Part shown: piece by piece, positions 1-6,951 of the stretch
Position numbering within the stretch: the first letter of the stretch is position 1
Layout: each line of letters begins with the position of its first letter
From: an uncultured Planctomycetaceae bacterium
Lineage (GTDB): Bacteria; Planctomycetota; Planctomycetia; Planctomycetales; Planctomycetaceae
Length of the DNA stretch: 10,358 bases
Direction: 5' to 3'
NCBI GenBank assembly: GCA_903921605.1
Contig: CAIXQV010000418.1
Coordinates: 1 to 10,358, forward strand
The notes under the pieces: generated by a model
The model's input: the letters and a program-made list of their open reading frames with translations, nothing else
Databases searched by the model: none
Told to the model about the DNA's origin: nothing
Translations under genes and position numbers: made by a program

Positions 1-1
1 A

Positions 2-337
2 ATGCTTTCGGGACAGGAACAGGGTATGGGAACGCTGGAGTCCGCAGTACTTATTGCTCAGCACCGAAATCCTCAGGTTGGTATGGATGTTTCATCCACG
101 ACTTCGGCAGTTCTTAAGGGGGCTGACAAAGGGCTGGAGGGAGTGCTTAGAGTCTTCAGCAGTATTGTTCCGGACTTCAGTGTGTTTAATCGCGGGTCGT
201 CGTTCGTTGAAAACGGATTTGATGTTCCGTTCAACGACTGCGTAGTCCCGGCTGTCGCTATTTTCGCTGGTTTTCTGATCCCCTGTGTCCTGATGGCGGG
301 CGCGATGCTGAAGTTTCGCGAACTGGAGGCAAAATGA
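2..337 (+). CDS. ABC-2-type transporter permease, C-terminal part (5' truncated)
   Basis: The gene enters from the left edge in the reading phase that starts at base 2; the ATG there is probably an internal Met. Its stop is TGA 335-337. The visible 111 residues have a soluble, probably extracytoplasmic stretch followed by one strongly hydrophobic helix (roughly residues 78-101), and end in the charged tail KFRELEAK. A last membrane helix with a short basic/acidic cytoplasmic tail is the usual ending of large ABC-2-type permeases. The stop overlaps the ATG of the next gene as ATGA, so the two are almost certainly co-transcribed and translationally coupled. A second permease follows downstream, which supports the transport context. 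The substrate cannot be deduced. The family call rests on the C-terminal pattern and the neighbours only. Confidence 0.6.
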   Translation: MLSGQEQGMGTLESAVLIAQHRNPQVGMDVSSTTSAVLKGADKGLEGVLRVFSSIVPDFSVFNRGSSFVENGFDVPFNDCVVPAVAIFAGFLIPCVLMAGAMLKFRELEAK

Positions 338-1743
338 CGAATCTGAATTCTCGCCAACGCAAGATGAGCTACGGCATCGGAATCATTCTGTTGCTGGGGC
401 CGATTGTGTATCTCGGATTTCCTGCGGAGCAGAACGCTGCGGATTCCTCATCGGGTGGTCTCGGCAAGCTCGCGCAAATGCGACAGCAGTATGATCTGGG
501 CGAAGCCACTTTGGGAAAAGTGGATCCATCCAGTTCTGCAATGAACCTGGTGTTGCTGGGTCTGCGTGGACCTGCGGCCAGCGTGTTGCACCTGAAAGCC
601 ATTGAGTATCAGGAAAAGAAGCAGTGGGCAAAGCTTAAGACAACAGTTGATTCCATCATTTTGCTGCAGCCCCATTATGTTCAGATCTGGAAGTTTCAAG
701 GCTGGAATCTGGCCTACAACGTGTCACGCGAATGGGACAAAGTCGATGATCGATTCTACTGGGTCAAGGAAGGGATCAAATTCCTGAAGCTCGGGACAGA
801 TCGTAATCAGACTATCCCAATTCTCTTCCACAACGTGGGTGAAGTGATCTCCTCCAAGATGGGGATTTCCGATGAGAAGAAGTTTTTCCGCGTCTTCTTT
901 AAGCAGGACCCCGATCCTAAGTTTGAGGTTTCTCCGGGGCAAAGAGGACCGGATCCTGCGATCAATGAAGAAGGCAAGGACAGCTATCTCGTTGCCCACG
1001 ACTGGTTCGTCAAGGCAAACGAAAAAGACGACAACGATGATCTGATCGGCGTTAAGGGAATGACGCATGTCTTCTTTCGACAGGGACCTGCGAAGTCTCT
1101 GATCAACTATGCAGAGATGAGGACCAAAGAAGGAGCTTTTGGCGAGCATATCGCGGCCTGGGAAGCAGGCTTCAAGTCCTGGATGGAAGACTATGGTCGA
1201 GAAGATTTTCTTGGTCTGGATGATAAGGTCTACACACTTGCTCCGTCTGAAGAGGAGCTGAAGCAGCAGGCAGAGCGAAACGGCATTACGCTGATGGCAC
1301 AGCGAAAGCTTTGGGAAGCCAACGTGAAGATGGTCAACTTCGATTTCTGGCGGCGATACGCCAGTGCCGAAATGGCTCCTGTGACGCTGACTCTGCATAA
1401 GACCTTCTTTGACGCCAAGCAACTTTACATGCAGGGTAAGGGCTTCGATCGTCTTGATCCTGCGTCAGGCATGACTGTGGCCTCTGAGGCTCAGGTAAAG
1501 CTTGAAGAAGCGATGCAGCGATGGTTGGAAGCGAAGCAGGAATTCTCGACGATGTATGAAGACAGCCGCTATGTGGATGAGGCGTTGCTGATCGTTCAGT
1601 ATTGGCAGGCGATTCATCAGCAGAATGCTCGGCCGATCCCGGACGAATATCCACTCAAATCGTTGTGGGTTGAGAATTCCGGAAAGCACCTGGAAACTGA
1701 ACGCGAGTTCCAGCGCGAAACGCGTGGGCGTAAGCTGCAGTAG
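334..1743 (+). CDS. Membrane-anchored helical (TPR-like) protein coupled to ABC permease
   Basis: This 469-residue protein starts at ATG 334, with a Shine-Dalgarno GGAGG at 325-329 and an ATGA overlap with the preceding permease gene. After a short basic N-terminus (NSRQRK) there is a single membrane helix at about residues 12-29. The positive-inside rule then places the remaining ~440 residues outside the cytoplasmic membrane. The segment from about 73 to 135 (LLGLRGPAASVLHLKAIEY through LQPHYVQIWKFQGWNLAYN) looks like paired helices of a tetratricopeptide-like fold. The rest is rich in charged and aromatic residues, with no enzymatic motif I recognise. It ends in a basic tail (RETRGRKLQ). 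I do not recognise a named family. Its place between two permease genes suggests an accessory or substrate-handling partner of an ABC-2 exporter, but that is inference. Confidence 0.75.
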   Translation: MTNLNSRQRKMSYGIGIILLLGPIVYLGFPAEQNAADSSSGGLGKLAQMRQQYDLGEATLGKVDPSSSAMNLVLLGLRGPAASVLHLKAIEYQEKKQWAKLKTTVDSIILLQPHYVQIWKFQGWNLAYNVSREWDKVDDRFYWVKEGIKFLKLGTDRNQTIPILFHNVGEVISSKMGISDEKKFFRVFFKQDPDPKFEVSPGQRGPDPAINEEGKDSYLVAHDWFVKANEKDDNDDLIGVKGMTHVFFRQGPAKSLINYAEMRTKEGAFGEHIAAWEAGFKSWMEDYGREDFLGLDDKVYTLAPSEEELKQQAERNGITLMAQRKLWEANVKMVNFDFWRRYASAEMAPVTLTLHKTFFDAKQLYMQGKGFDRLDPASGMTVASEAQVKLEEAMQRWLEAKQEFSTMYEDSRYVDEALLIVQYWQAIHQQNARPIPDEYPLKSLWVENSGKHLETEREFQRETRGRKLQ

Positions 1744-1849
1744 AAAAAACAGATTCGATGTCCTCTGATTTGCAGTGAATACAATTGAGTCTGCAGTGCA
1801 GAGGTTTGCCTGAGTTCTCGCGGAGAGAACTGGTTGGGGAGTGTGACTG
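1744..1849 (+). promoter_or_regulatory. Leader between operon genes with two hairpins and a Shine-Dalgarno site
   Basis: Two inverted repeats follow one another. The first has arms CCTCTG 1762-1767 with CAGAGG 1799-1804 and, inside them, TGCAG 1771-1775 with CTGCA 1791-1795, separated by a symmetric 3x3 internal loop. The second is AGTTCTC 1813-1819 with GAGAACT 1825-1831 around a 5-base loop. The Shine-Dalgarno GGGGAG 1836-1841 begins four bases after the second hairpin. Neither stem is followed by a T-run, so these are not classical intrinsic terminators. They could affect mRNA stability or translation of the downstream permease, but this is inference. Confidence 0.35.
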
Positions 1850-3595
1850 GTGGTTGCCGGGCCGATATTTGAACGCGAAGTTCTGACGACTCCGCGTCGC
1901 CTGAGTCACTACCTCATGCGATCCGGTTTTGTCGGTGCGTTGCTGATTTTGTTTTACAGCATTCGGCAGGCCACGATCGGATTTCAGGACGTCCTGTTTG
2001 CCGGCGATGTGGCGTCATTCGGTGCGTTGACATTTCGAGTCTTCGCGTTGCTGCAGCTCACACTGGGGTTGTTCTTTGCCACAGTGTTCTCGGCATCGTT
2101 GGTGACTCAAGAGAAGGATCGCAAGACGCTGATTCTGCTGCTGATGACCGACCTGCGAAATCATGAACTCGCGCTCGGCAAATTGTTCTCCAGCCTTTTG
2201 AATGTCGGCTTGCTCCTGGCAACATCCTGGCCAGTGTTTTGCTTTCTGAAGCTTCTGGGCGGTGTTACCTGGGAACAGATTTTCTGGTCACAAGCCATCG
2301 TCGGTGCAGCCACCTTGGCGGCCGGAAGCTGGGGTTGCCTTGTCGCCTTCTGGCGTGAAAAGACGTTTCAGACGCTGGCGATCAGTGTGCTGGGAGTCGT
2401 GCTCTATGTGTTGCTGACTCACAGCATCGGCGTCGCTTACTCGTCGAACATCGCACAGGCTTCGCCTTTCTTCGGACTTATGCAGGTCCTGGATCCTCTC
2501 CGTCTGGAAGTCTCCGGTGTGCTTCATGTCTCAGCCTGGCCAACCGTCCTGACGCTGCTTATGCTTTCCGTCGCACTTTCGACCGTGACTATTCTGAAGA
2601 TGCGAGTTTGGAATCCGTCTCGGGAATTCCATCAGTCTGCTGCGGAGACCACACCGGGGTCTGAAACTGAGGATCTGACTCCGGCGGCTCCTCGAGTTCA
2701 TCGCCATGTCTGGAACCAGCCTGTGATCTGGCGTGAAATGCGAACGCGTGCTTATGGCCGCCGCATGATCTGGATCAAACTTTCCTACGTATTGATGGTG
2801 CTGATGATCGCCGGAGTTGCGCTTCTTTCTGCCTCGAAGGATTCCGGCAGCGAACTTGTGCTGGGAATGTTGTCCGTTCCATCGTTCGCCTTTCTTGGTA
2901 TCGCGATCTTGAGTTTGCTCCTGACGAATGCTCAGGCCGTAACCTCGCTGACTAACGAACGTGATGGAGGTACTCTTGAGATTCTGCTGGTGACCGATCT
3001 GCGTCCCCACGAATTCATCCTTGGCAAGATCGGAGGCGCGATGTGGAATGCTCGCGAAATGATTCTGTTGCCATTGCTGATGATTGTTGTGATGTCGCTG
3101 ACCGGCAAAAGTACGGCGTTGACGGCAGAGAACGTCGTTTACCTGTGCATCGCCTACATTGTGCTGAGTCTGTTTGCGGTGGCTCTGGGACTTCACCAGG
3201 GACTGACTTATGAAAACTCGCGCCACGCGATCGGGCATAGTCTTGGGACGATGTTTTTCCTGTTCGTCGGGATCTTCATCTTCATGCTGCTGCTCGTTGA
3301 AGCTCGCTCTTCATTCGCGATTCAGTTGCAGAGTTTTATTCTGTTCATTGGATTCGGAAGTCTCGGGCTCTACTCATCGCTCACCTACCGCAACCCCTCC
3401 AGCGCGCTGACTCTGGCCTCGCTGCTGTTACCGTTCCTGACGTTCTACGCGATCACGGACTTTCTGCTGGGCGGCAATCTGGGTGTCTGTCTGTGGATCT
3501 GCGTCGCATACGGATTTACTGCCGTCGCAATGATGGTCCCTGCCATGAACGACTTCGACATCGCCCTCGGCCGCAACGCCCACGACGCCGCGTAA
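1850..3595 (+). CDS. ABC-2-type permease with two homologous halves
   Basis: The start is GTG 1850: an in-frame TGA at 1844-1846 blocks any longer reading, and GGGGAG at 1836-1841 is well spaced. The 581-residue protein is dominated by hydrophobic helices, about twelve by eye. It contains two copies of one module. The first begins near residue 5 (PIFEREV) and has the cytoplasmic-looking motif QEKDRKTLILLLMTDLR at 87-103. The second begins near 291 (PVIWREM) and has NERDGGTLEILLVTDLR at 369-385. Each motif continues into a further charged stretch (HELALGK, HEFILGK). The spacing of about 282-286 residues indicates an internal duplication. A hydrophilic linker (about 260-288) joins the halves. 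There is no P-loop, so a separate ATPase must energise it; none is in the window. It probably forms a complex with the upstream permease. Substrate unknown. Confidence 0.8.
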   Translation: MVAGPIFEREVLTTPRRLSHYLMRSGFVGALLILFYSIRQATIGFQDVLFAGDVASFGALTFRVFALLQLTLGLFFATVFSASLVTQEKDRKTLILLLMTDLRNHELALGKLFSSLLNVGLLLATSWPVFCFLKLLGGVTWEQIFWSQAIVGAATLAAGSWGCLVAFWREKTFQTLAISVLGVVLYVLLTHSIGVAYSSNIAQASPFFGLMQVLDPLRLEVSGVLHVSAWPTVLTLLMLSVALSTVTILKMRVWNPSREFHQSAAETTPGSETEDLTPAAPRVHRHVWNQPVIWREMRTRAYGRRMIWIKLSYVLMVLMIAGVALLSASKDSGSELVLGMLSVPSFAFLGIAILSLLLTNAQAVTSLTNERDGGTLEILLVTDLRPHEFILGKIGGAMWNAREMILLPLLMIVVMSLTGKSTALTAENVVYLCIAYIVLSLFAVALGLHQGLTYENSRHAIGHSLGTMFFLFVGIFIFMLLLVEARSSFAIQLQSFILFIGFGSLGLYSSLTYRNPSSALTLASLLLPFLTFYAITDFLLGGNLGVCLWICVAYGFTAVAMMVPAMNDFDIALGRNAHDAA

Positions 3596-3606
3596 CTGAA
3601 ACGGCG

Positions 3607-3701
3607 ACGGTCTGCCCTTCGGTGCAGACTTGAACGCGAATGACAGGTTGCTCGGCATTCCAGTCGATCATGATGTCGCGGCAATTGGCTTCGTCGTGTC
3701 T
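3607..3701 (-). pseudogene. Remnant of a PhoD-like phosphatase C-terminus
   Basis: Read on the minus strand in the frame whose codons end at 3752, 3749 and so on, this stretch encodes DIMIDWNAEQPVIRVQVC (3677-3624). It closely matches NILIDWTAEQPVIRLQVC at the end of the intact phosphatase gene downstream in the window. At the DNA level, 3624-3693 and 5853-5922 agree at about 55 of 70 positions by my hand alignment, with no gaps. The recognisable similarity fades above about 3700 and below about 3607. The frame differs from that of the adjacent DUF3500 gene, has no plausible start or matching stop, and lacks every catalytic motif. It is best read as the tail of a second phosphatase gene whose front was lost. 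Chance similarity is unlikely at this length. The limits are approximate. Confidence 0.65.
3610..3629 (+). other. Hairpin between convergent genes
   Basis: GTCTGC 3610-3615 pairs perfectly with GCAGAC 3624-3629 around an 8-base loop containing TTCG, 14 bases after the permease stop. No T-run follows, so it is at best a weak transcription end signal. The sequence also lies inside the phosphatase remnant, so the hairpin may be incidental. Confidence 0.3.
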
Positions 3702-3747
3702 TCCAGATAAAGCAGCTGGTTCCTTGTCACTTTCCCTGAACGCTGCG

Positions 3748-4740
3748 TCAGCTTTTCAGATGAAAGTAGCAGTGAATGTGAGGCTGGCCGCGGAAGTACC
3801 AGACAAATTCAGGACCTTCGATCTGCCACGTGTCCCAGACTTTGTCTGAGCCGATGTCATACTTGTCTGGGAACCACGACACGTGAAGTTGATCTACCAG
3901 ATTGCGTTGTTCGATGGACTGAACAGTCGCGGTCACATCATCTTCGCGAAACATCTTTAGCATTCGCTTCATCGTGTCGATCAGCAAGCGTTTCTGATCA
4001 GCACTCAGTGTTGAACAATCCAAACCCTGAGCCTGTGCCGGTGTCTGAATCACGGCGTCAGGTCTCTCACTGCGAGGTGCTGCGGAGACGAGACCTTTTG
4101 ACTGCTGTTCGGTGGTCAGCCCCTGCACAAACTCGTTGAAGATTCGCCCCTGATACCAGTATGGGTTTCCGGGATGATCGGGCGATTCATTAAAATTGTC
4201 CTGCATGTTCTCTTCGGAGTGAGGATAATGGCCATAGAAAATGGGGGCTCCGCCAAACCCAAGGCCTTTGTCTGAATGAGCATTGCAGCGCCGAGTCACA
4301 TGGTGGCCGGTGAAGATGAACTCAAAATCTTTGTCATCGGGCGTTCCAAAGAAACCAGCGGCCGGGGCGTTCTTGAGCTGCCCATATTGGTCGATCTTGA
4401 CCTGCTGCTTGACCTCTTCGATGTATTCGAAGTTGTGCAGGGAATCGAAGATCTTCTGAATCAGTTCCTGCTGATTGCTGTCGAAGGTCGATGGGATGCG
4501 ATAATCCGGATGGATATACCACCAGTTGCTGACATACTGACGTCTCGGATGATCGGACGGCAGACAAACTTTTTGCCGCTGCTCATCATTCAGACTTTTA
4601 TAAAGCTGCATCGCCAGCGAATCTGATTTTGCATCCTCGGCCAGCAGTTGCGAAGTCCGCGGCGACCATTGAGTCATCGCCAACGCAGCCGCAGAAACAC
4701 TCGCCCTCGCAAGAAACCCTCGGCGATTCAATTGGTTCAT
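3748..4740 (-). CDS. Tat-exported DUF3500 family protein
   Basis: This 330-residue protein starts at ATG 4740-4738, with AGGGGA six bases upstream on the minus strand. The N-terminus has a twin-arginine signal (NRRGFLARA, residues 5-13, then an Ala-rich hydrophobic stretch), so it should be exported already folded. The body matches the DUF3500 pattern: LYKSLNDEQRQK near residue 46, TGHH at 144-147, a Gly-rich APIFYGHYP segment, and a conserved ending GPEFVWYFRGQPHIHCYFH, which supports an intact C-terminus. Several histidines (H146, H147, H321, H323, H327) could bind a metal; Tat export would fit a cofactor, but this is inference. The biochemical role of DUF3500 is not known to me. It lies downstream of the toxin-antitoxin pair and immediately before a phosphatase remnant, and has its own upstream gap of 145 bases, so it is probably transcribed separately. 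Confidence 0.8.
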   Translation of the reverse strand: MNQLNRRGFLARASVSAAALAMTQWSPRTSQLLAEDAKSDSLAMQLYKSLNDEQRQKVCLPSDHPRRQYVSNWWYIHPDYRIPSTFDSNQQELIQKIFDSLHNFEYIEEVKQQVKIDQYGQLKNAPAAGFFGTPDDKDFEFIFTGHHVTRRCNAHSDKGLGFGGAPIFYGHYPHSEENMQDNFNESPDHPGNPYWYQGRIFNEFVQGLTTEQQSKGLVSAAPRSERPDAVIQTPAQAQGLDCSTLSADQKRLLIDTMKRMLKMFREDDVTATVQSIEQRNLVDQLHVSWFPDKYDIGSDKVWDTWQIEGPEFVWYFRGQPHIHCYFHLKS

Positions 4741-4835
4741 GGTGTTTCCCCTGCTTGTTCGATTCGCTGATTAGTGCTGAAACCACGCGTGATCATCGTA
4801 CTATCGAAAGTTCGCGGAATCCAACGACGCGATGG

Positions 4836-4878
4836 GGATCTGGTGCGAGGTTGCTCGTTGGTGGGTTACTCCAGATCC
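4836..4878. repeat. Inverted repeat just after the PIN toxin gene
   Basis: GGATCTGG 4836-4843 is the exact reverse complement of CCAGATCC 4871-4878, extendable by two G-T pairs. A small nested hairpin (CGAG 4846-4849 with CTCG 4854-4857) sits in the loop. It begins eight bases beyond the toxin stop on the minus strand. A T-rich run (TTTTCTTCT, 4879-4887 roughly) follows on the + strand, not on the minus strand, so it resembles an intrinsic terminator only for + strand transcription, where no gene precedes it. It could stabilise the toxin mRNA 3' end. Confidence 0.4.
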
Positions 4879-4885
4879 TTTTCTT

Positions 4886-5272
4886 CTACCAGAGTCGTGT
4901 GACGGGATATGCATCAAAGGTGTCATCGGAGCTTACGATCGCGATCTCTTCCACTATTGCTTGAGCAATCAGCATTCGATCAAATGGGTCTTTATGGTGA
5001 TACGGCAACTGCACGGTTGCTTCGGCATGCATGGGTGTGATTGGCAGAACGTTCAAGCCATACAACCGAACCGCTTCGCTGATGTATTCCGCCAGTGGAT
5101 CGGTCAAACGATACTTGCCAATCGATATCTTAATGGCGAGTTCCCAATACGTGGCCGGACTGAGGAGCAAGTCGTTATCCGGATCGACGAGCAGTTGCAT
5201 TCCCTTCCTGCTCAACTGAGGATCGTCCGATACCAGCCATAGCAGAGTATGTGTATCAAGAAGCAACTTCAC
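4886..5272 (-). CDS. vapC: PIN-domain ribonuclease toxin (VapC family)
   Basis: This 128-residue protein has the single PIN fold typical of VapC toxins. The acidic metal-binding residues are D6 in LLLDTHTLLW, E44 in SPATYWELAIK, D95 and D98 in KDPFDRMLIAQA, and D116 in SSDDTFDAY. The WELAIK and DPFDR wording is that of the Sll0205-like PIN subgroup. Family members cleave specific RNAs, commonly tRNA or rRNA loops, and are held inactive by the partner antitoxin; the target here cannot be read. The start is GTG 5272-5270, overlapping the antitoxin stop as GTGA, so translation is coupled. The length is normal and all catalytic acids are present, so the toxin looks intact. Confidence 0.9.
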   Translation of the reverse strand: MKLLLDTHTLLWLVSDDPQLSRKGMQLLVDPDNDLLLSPATYWELAIKISIGKYRLTDPLAEYISEAVRLYGLNVLPITPMHAEATVQLPYHHKDPFDRMLIAQAIVEEIAIVSSDDTFDAYPVTRLW

Positions 5273-5499
5273 GGCGTGTAATCCGCAAAGTCTTTCAGAT
5301 GTTCATCGTCTTCCGCCAGAATAGTCAACTTGCCTTTCATCATGCCAGGAATACGTGGCGGACGAACCACTGACGTCGCCACCAATTTTGCAACGGGCTT
5401 ACAGTCTTTCATGATCACGATGTCGTCGTCCGGCGTCAGCCCGGCGACCAATTCGCTCAATGTGGCCTGAGCCACATCCAGTTCCACATTCTTTGACAT
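5269..5499 (-). CDS. vapB: Phd/YefM-type antitoxin of the PIN toxin
   Basis: I start this gene at ATG 5499-5497, giving 76 residues beginning MSKNVELDVAQATLSELVAG. The open frame reaches to 5595, but the extra 32 codons have no family resemblance and run into repeat-like sequence. The N-terminal half has the Phd/YefM layout, with a short DNA-binding module ending in IVIMKDCKPVAKLVA. The C-terminal tail (IPGMMKGKLTILAEDDEHL through DFADY) is the toxin-binding segment commonly seen with Sll0205-like PIN toxins. It should neutralise the toxin and repress its own promoter. GGA about nine bases upstream is only a weak ribosome site. The stop overlaps the toxin start by four bases. Confidence 0.85.
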   Translation of the reverse strand: MSKNVELDVAQATLSELVAGLTPDDDIVIMKDCKPVAKLVATSVVRPPRIPGMMKGKLTILAEDDEHLKDFADYTP

Positions 5500-5559
5500 G
5501 GCGTTGTGTCCGGAAAATGAAGTCGGCTGATTCAGAGAGAGCAGTATATCCATGCAAGG

Positions 5560-5720
5560 CACCAAAGACGAGAAGAGTAAGCCAGGGAAACCCATCTGCG
5601 ATCTTCTCGTGTTGTTCGTGTCTTTCGTGGCTCAAAACTGAGTTCAGATGCCCATTTGGACGTCGAGCAATCAATGACCAGCGTTTTGTGGAGCTTTTTA
5701 AAGCTGCTGCTTTGAAGAAT
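5560..5720. repeat. Intergenic repeat-like stretch with 9-base periodicity and inverted repeats
   Basis: The core TCGTG recurs exactly nine bases apart at 5607-5611, 5616-5620 and 5625-5629, making three imperfect 9-base units. Just before it, ACGAGAAGA 5568-5576 is the exact reverse complement of TCTTCTCGT 5602-5610. Further on, AGCTTT and AAAGCT (5692-5705) form a near-perfect palindrome, overlapping AAAGC 5700-5704 with GCTTT 5709-5713. Short tandem units of this kind (ACACGAA-like on the minus strand) recur between genes in several environmental bacterial genomes, in my recollection. Open frames here read as low-complexity His/Glu/Arg runs and are unlikely to be genes. The rest of 5500-5792 shows nothing I can call. 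Confidence 0.4.
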
Positions 5721-5792
5721 AAAAACAGCGTGCCCGTGACTGAGTTCCAGTTGACACATCTGAAATAACGCACGAAAACGATTTCCACGTTC

Positions 5793-6917
5793 TTACTGCT
5801 GCAGGTCACTCAGCAGTGCTCTCTGCTGCAGCACCACGCCGCCTTTTTCGTCGCAGACTTGAAGGCGGATCACGGGTTGCTCTGCGGTCCAGTCGATGAG
5901 GATGTTGCCGTAGTTGGTGTCGAAGAATGTCAGGCCCACGCGATAAGGATTGATCTCATTGGCGAAACGAACTCCAGCCTTGGTCATATTGCCACTGGGG
6001 GCGTTCAGGCTGCTGCTGGTGACTTCGTACAACGGATAGCCGATTCCGGACTTATCATCGGCTTTCAGCTCGGCGAGTTCAGCGAGATGTCGGTCGCCGC
6101 TGATCATGACGATGCCGCCGGCTTTTGAATCGCGAAGCACCTTGAAGAGTCGCTCGCGTTCGTTCGGGAAGTTGCCCCACATTTCCCAGCCATGCTGATT
6201 CGAAAGCACCTGATAGCTGGAACCGATGACTCGAACTTCAGCCGGGACTTTGAGCTGCTGCTCTAGCCATTTCCATTGCGTTTCTGCCAGCACAGTCGCA
6301 TCGTCATCAGTATTGGGCGCATAGCGGCCTCGATATCCATCGCCCGGTTCTCGTCCGTCAAAACCTTTTTTCAGCGGACTGCGGAAGTATCGAGCATCCA
6401 GCAGGATCACCTGAACTCGCTTGCCTTCCGGGCCGTACACTTTGGACCAGTAAATGCCTTCCTGAGTTCGGCGAGGATCGTCTTTGGCGACGCCCAGAAA
6501 ATCCAGGAACACCTGCTGCGACTCTTCGCGCATTTCAAACTCGGCCCCGGAATCATCTTTGCCGTAATCGTGATCATCCCACGTGGCCACAACCGGGCAA
6601 AATGATTTCAGCTTCATAAACCCGGGCTGCTGGCTGAGCTGCTCATACTTTGCCTGCAGAACATTCATGTCCGCACTGTCGCCGTAGATATTGTCACCCA
6701 GAAAGATAAACAGCTCTGGCTTCCCGGCGACGACCGCGTCCCAGATCGGCTGTGGCTTGTCCTGCTTGGCGCAGGAACCAAAAGAGATGCGGGACAGAGG
6801 TTCCTCGGCGGTCGCGGTGCTGAGTAACGCAGCCTGATGTAGTGCGAGGCCCGGCATCCCCGTAACTGCGGCAATGCCAACGATCGTGGTCAGAACCAGT
6901 TTGCAGATGCTCTTCAT
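5793..6917 (-). CDS. PhoD-like exported metallophosphatase
   Basis: This 374-residue protein has a cleavable Sec-type signal: a basic start (MKSICK), a hydrophobic core to about residue 26, and a likely Ala-rich cleavage region near 35-38. The mature part carries the PhoD-like metallophosphatase motifs in order: FGSCAKQ 46-52, FLGDNIYGD 72-80, WDDHDYG 113-119 and SGDRHLAE 273-280. The Asp, Asn and His residues of these motifs bind the active-site metals (Fe/Ca type in characterised PhoD). The family hydrolyses phosphate mono- or diesters outside the cytoplasm; the substrate is not determined here. It lacks the Tat signal of classical PhoD, and at 374 residues it is one of the shorter members. 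The start ATG 6917-6915 has GAGG 9-12 bases upstream. A degraded copy of its C-terminus lies at 3607-3701. I see no pho box. Confidence 0.87.
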   Translation of the reverse strand: MKSICKLVLTTIVGIAAVTGMPGLALHQAALLSTATAEEPLSRISFGSCAKQDKPQPIWDAVVAGKPELFIFLGDNIYGDSADMNVLQAKYEQLSQQPGFMKLKSFCPVVATWDDHDYGKDDSGAEFEMREESQQVFLDFLGVAKDDPRRTQEGIYWSKVYGPEGKRVQVILLDARYFRSPLKKGFDGREPGDGYRGRYAPNTDDDATVLAETQWKWLEQQLKVPAEVRVIGSSYQVLSNQHGWEMWGNFPNERERLFKVLRDSKAGGIVMISGDRHLAELAELKADDKSGIGYPLYEVTSSSLNAPSGNMTKAGVRFANEINPYRVGLTFFDTNYGNILIDWTAEQPVIRLQVCDEKGGVVLQQRALLSDLQQ

Positions 6918-6951
6918 CCTGGGACCTCATTCTTCTTGTTTTGTACCAATG

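Noticed and set aside
724..1422. 232-residue open frame on the minus strand
   Set aside because: It lies wholly antisense within the well-supported 469-residue gene and has no recognisable protein features.
2531..3238. 235-residue open frame on the minus strand
   Set aside because: It is rich in Gln, His and Arg, antisense to the permease, and reflects the hydrophobic codons of that gene read backwards.
5500..5595. Longer antitoxin with 32 extra N-terminal residues
   Set aside because: The extra residues do not resemble Phd/YefM and lie partly in repeat-like sequence; the Met at 5499 gives a normal-length antitoxin.
5399..5809. 136-residue open frame on the minus strand across the repeat-like spacer
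   Set aside because: It contains a HERHEQHEK low-complexity run from the 9-base repeat and overlaps the antitoxin and the phosphatase end in other frames.
4886..6917. Toxin-antitoxin, DUF3500 and phosphatase genes as one new defence or stress system
   Set aside because: Gaps of 145 and 293 bases separate the units, only the toxin and antitoxin are coupled, and the exported proteins have no evident link to the cytoplasmic pair.
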